Source: Bacteroidaceae bacterium (GTDB lineage: Bacteria; Bacteroidota; Bacteroidia; Bacteroidales; Bacteroidaceae). From it: DNA of 44,557 nt. Both the position numbers and the translations under genes were made by a program. Below, piece after piece: positions 41,976 through 44,557 of this stretch. The notes under the pieces are model-generated. The model was not told the origin of the DNA. It made no database searches and was given only the letters and a program-made list of their open reading frames with translations. Location of the stretch: the NCBI GenBank assembly GCA_016302965.1, contig JAEDMP010000011.1, forward strand, positions 1 to 44,557, read 5' to 3'. The number at the start of each line of letters is the position of its first letter. The first letter of the stretch is position 1.

Positions 41976-44210
41976 TTATCTCTTTTCCATTTCCTTGGTG
42001 AAGAACTGGATAGCTTGTCTGAAGAGGTGCTTGCGGGTGTTGCCACCGCTTATATTATGGTTTCTGTTGGTATATACCAACTGGCGGAAGTCTTTGTCGG
42101 CCTGGACGAGAGCCTCTGTATATTCGGCGGTGTTTCTGAAATGCACATTATCATCGGCCAATCCATGGCAGATGAGCAGTGAACCGCTGAGTTTCGAAGC
42201 ACGTGCGATGGGGTTCACCTCGTCATATCCGCTGGCGTTCTCTTTGGGTGTGCGCATATAGCGTTCCGTATAGACCGTGTCATAATAGCGCCAACAGGTG
42301 GGCGGTGCGATGGCCACTCCGGCACGGAAGACGGGTCGTCCCTCGCTCATGCTCATGAGCGTGTTCCATCCTCCATAGCTCCATCCCCAAATACCGATTC
42401 TGTCCTTGTCGACATAAGTCTGTTGGCCGAGCCAGATGGCCGCCTCAACCTGGTCTCTCGACTCCAGTTCTCCAAGTCTCAGATAGGTACATTTCTCAAA
42501 GTCGGCTCCTCTGCCTCCGGTTCCTCGGTTGTCCACGCAGACAACGATGAATCCCTCCTGTGCCATGTACTGTTCGAGCACACCCCCCTGTCCGCACATG
42601 CCACTGCTCCAGGTGTTGAGCACCTGCTGGCTGCCGGGTCCCCCATACTGATACATGATGACGGGATATTTTTTGTTGGCATCAAAATTGGCAGGCTTCA
42701 CCATCCAGGCGTTGAGCTGGATGCCTTCGGCTGTAGTGATGGTAAGCAGTTCCTTGGAGGCGAGGTTATAGGTCTTGAAATGCTCGGCCATCTTCTTGTT
42801 GTCAATCAGGGTGGTGAGCAGTTTGCCCCGATTGTCGTTGAGGGTGTAGACCCAAGGAGTATGGATATCGCTCCATATATTGATGTAATACTTGAAGTTC
42901 TTGCTGAAGATGGCATCGTTGGTACCCTTCTTGGCAGAGAGTTTGGTAATTTGTCCGGCAGCATTGGCCACGTAGACGTAGCGCTCGGTGGCCCCTGTCA
43001 GTTGTGCAGGACTCTCATTGGCGGCAAAATAGGTATTGCCCGTGGCTTCGTCATAGCCATAGACATCGGTCACCACCATCTTTCCCTTCACCACCTGTCT
43101 CACCAGTCGTCCGTTGAGGGTATAGAGATAGAGTTGGTTGAAACCGTTCCGCTCGCTGGGCAGCAGGATATGGTTGTCGGTAATCTGGATGGAAGAGAGC
43201 ACATCCTCCCGGATATAGCGGTCCACCTTGTCGCGGATAACGAGCTGGCTGACGGTCGAGAGTGGGTTGACCATATAGATGGACAACTGGTCCTGGTGGC
43301 GGTTCATGGTATAGACGGCCACCTTGGTGGGGTCGCTGGTCATAACGATACGTGGGATATATCCGTCCTCGTCGAGGGGCACCTGCAACTGTCGGGTCTG
43401 CCTCGACTTGATGTCAAAACTATGCACCGTGACGGTTGCGTTCTTTTCGCCCGCCACGGGATATTTGTAGCGGTAGAAACCGGGATATTCGGCGTATTCC
43501 TCCTTGGCAGGGCTGAGTCCCTTGAACCACTGAAAGGCATATTCCTTCACCTGGCTCTCGTCGTACCTTATCCAGCATATCTGCCGACTGTCGGCGGTGA
43601 AGACCATACTGCGGTTCATCGAGAACTCTTCTTCGTTCACCCAGTCGGGAATGCCGTTGATGATTTGGTTGCGCACGCCATCCTTGGTCACCTGGCTCTC
43701 GGCATTGTCGTAAAGCAGTTTCACGAGGAAAATGTTGTTGTCTCTGACGAAAGCAATCTGCTGACCGTCGGGCGAGAAGAGCGGTGTCTGCTGGGGTCCA
43801 TTGGCCGAAAGCTGCTCCAGGGTGTTGTTTCTCAGACTGTAGATATAGTATTCTGCCGTAAAGGAACGACGGTAGATGGCCTTGGTGTTGGTCTGGATAA
43901 GCATGCGAGTGCCGTCAGGACTCATGATATATCCGTCGACATGATTCACCTTGGGGCCACGGGCGGTCTTGGTATTGAAGAGTACGGCAGTCTGCTTACC
44001 GGTCTTGAAGGAGTAAGTGACAATCTTGTCGCCATCGGGAGTGATTTGTGCATAGGTCTCCCCATCCTGCATGGGTCTGACAGCAGCGAGCCGTTCGGCG
44101 GCAAAGGTGTGTCCGTCTGTGATTTGTGCGAGGTCAAACCTGTTGCCTGCGTATGCGTGGGCTGCCAAAGCCATCAGTGCCAGAACCATGTGTTTGAATC
44201 TGATTTTCAT
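41976..44210 (-). CDS. Dipeptidyl peptidase IV, family S9B
   Basis: 744 residues with a signal peptide (MKIRFKHMVLALMALAAHAYA). It removes X-Pro or X-Ala dipeptides from peptide N-termini in the periplasm or at the surface. The N-terminal beta-propeller includes DWVNEEEF, carrying the double-Glu motif that binds the substrate amino group. The C-terminal alpha/beta-hydrolase has Ser in GWSYGGW, Asp in HGLADDNVH and His in NRNHNISGG. VDNRGTGGRG is the oxyanion-region hallmark. It heads the two-gene transcript with GH105, from a consensus promoter. Confidence 0.94.
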   Translation of the reverse strand: MKIRFKHMVLALMALAAHAYAGNRFDLAQITDGHTFAAERLAAVRPMQDGETYAQITPDGDKIVTYSFKTGKQTAVLFNTKTARGPKVNHVDGYIMSPDGTRMLIQTNTKAIYRRSFTAEYYIYSLRNNTLEQLSANGPQQTPLFSPDGQQIAFVRDNNIFLVKLLYDNAESQVTKDGVRNQIINGIPDWVNEEEFSMNRSMVFTADSRQICWIRYDESQVKEYAFQWFKGLSPAKEEYAEYPGFYRYKYPVAGEKNATVTVHSFDIKSRQTRQLQVPLDEDGYIPRIVMTSDPTKVAVYTMNRHQDQLSIYMVNPLSTVSQLVIRDKVDRYIREDVLSSIQITDNHILLPSERNGFNQLYLYTLNGRLVRQVVKGKMVVTDVYGYDEATGNTYFAANESPAQLTGATERYVYVANAAGQITKLSAKKGTNDAIFSKNFKYYINIWSDIHTPWVYTLNDNRGKLLTTLIDNKKMAEHFKTYNLASKELLTITTAEGIQLNAWMVKPANFDANKKYPVIMYQYGGPGSQQVLNTWSSGMCGQGGVLEQYMAQEGFIVVCVDNRGTGGRGADFEKCTYLRLGELESRDQVEAAIWLGQQTYVDKDRIGIWGWSYGGWNTLMSMSEGRPVFRAGVAIAPPTCWRYYDTVYTERYMRTPKENASGYDEVNPIARASKLSGSLLICHGLADDNVHFRNTAEYTEALVQADKDFRQLVYTNRNHNISGGNTRKHLFRQAIQFFTKEMEKR

Positions 44211-44277
44211 TGTCTTATATTTTTGAATAACTGTCGTTAGTCTTTTGCAAAACTATCCGTATGGTTTAATGATAGTG

Positions 44278-44308
44278 CAAAGATAGTGCAAACAATTGAG
44301 ATTTCAAA
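44278..44308 (-). promoter_or_regulatory. Consensus promoter for DPP4
   Basis: Minus strand TTTG (44305-44308), 19 bp between TTG and TATCTTTG (44278-44285). The 5' UTR is about 60 nt. GATAGTGCAA is directly repeated at 44271-44280 and 44282-44291, overlapping the -7 box, so it may be an operator. Confidence 0.75.
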
Positions 44309-44339
44309 AGAAAAAGCGAATAACTTCGCACTTTTTATA

Positions 44340-44381
44340 AAATAAGGTGTAATAAAATAAGGTGTAATAAAATAAGGTGAG
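44340..44381. repeat. 15-bp tandem repeat, 2.8 copies
   Basis: AAATAAGGTGTAATA occurs at 44340-44354 and 44355-44369, with a partial third copy to about 44381. Downstream sequence to 44557 contains no gene I can support; a short frame from about 44380 reads like a protein tail (EFEEYAIEKMDKEKRL) and ends at 44442. Confidence 0.75.
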
Positions 44382-44557
44382 TTTGAGGAATATGCCATAG
44401 AGAAAATGGACAAGGAAAAAAGACTTTATTATATGCGGTGAACAAGATGATGGATTCACGTGATAAACTCGCCAACGAGGGGCATATCTTCAACCCTAAT
44501 TAATTTTCCGTGCAAAAGTTTTACCGGACAGCAATAAAAGTCAATATCTGCGTGGCT

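Noticed and set aside
42423..44240. Long plus-strand frame opposite DPP4 (also 39769-41874 opposite GH105 and 7238-8776 opposite the secreted protein)
   Set aside because: These are antisense shadows of well-supported genes; their translations have no domain, signal or start context.

Overview
The window reads as a chromosomal segment of a Bacteroidales bacterium, most likely Prevotellaceae (Prevotella/Segatella-like). The evidence is direct. Promoters follow the Bacteroidetes pattern (TTG, 19-20 bp spacer, TAnnTTTG). One surface protein ends in a type IX secretion-like C-terminal domain. A TonB-dependent receptor, DPP4, GH105-DUF4861 and the acetyl-CoA type of MetA all have typical Bacteroidales architectures. 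No insertion sequence, phage gene, rRNA or CRISPR array is visible.

Layout. 1-1568: 5' part of a DEAD/DEAH (type III Res-like) helicase on the minus strand. 1569-2350: repeat-rich gap with three minisatellites. 2351-6636 (+): glutaredoxin-like protein, YaaA, then a ppk1-ppx pair with overlapping reading frames, ended by a perfect 23-bp bidirectional terminator. 6719-11682 (-): secreted choice-of-anchor J protein and a TonB-dependent receptor with an apparently leaderless promoter. 11783-15660 (-): zinc-ribbon membrane protein, U32 peptidase-family RNA hydroxylase candidate, metA. 15763-24508 (-): a five-gene phosphosignalling cassette. 24733-24805 (+): tRNA-Gly(CCC). 24895-27393 (-): LolC/E-like permease and an aminotransferase. 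27659-28969 (+): membrane-anchored pseudokinase. 29142-34924 (+): fabG, RluA-type synthase, exonuclease III, DsbD, CyuA. 35055-37462 (+): aldA, then ribE behind a structured leader. 37422-39505 (-): Wzt-like ABC ATPase and a putative glycosyltransferase. 39610-44210 (-): GH105-DUF4861 hydrolase and DPP4. 44211-44557: DPP4 promoter, a short tandem repeat and unassigned DNA.

The most interesting content is the 15763-24508 cassette: a multi-zinc-ribbon protein, a Hanks-type kinase with five C-terminal membrane segments, a 1103-residue protein with four tandem CbbX-like AAA modules behind a zinc ribbon, a zinc-ribbon/FHA protein and a PP2C phosphatase. It has a writer, a reader, an eraser and a remodelling ATPase in one apparent operon, with no secretion, vWA or TerD genes beside it. 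The zinc ribbons recur in three of the five proteins and in the membrane protein at 11783. A degenerate kinase with a transmembrane anchor lies 3 kb away. Together they look like an undescribed membrane-linked phosphosignalling system; that reading is inference. A second candidate is the roughly 180-nt leader of ribE, closed by an 11-bp perfect stem and followed by a T-run, which lacks the FMN riboswitch core I would expect.
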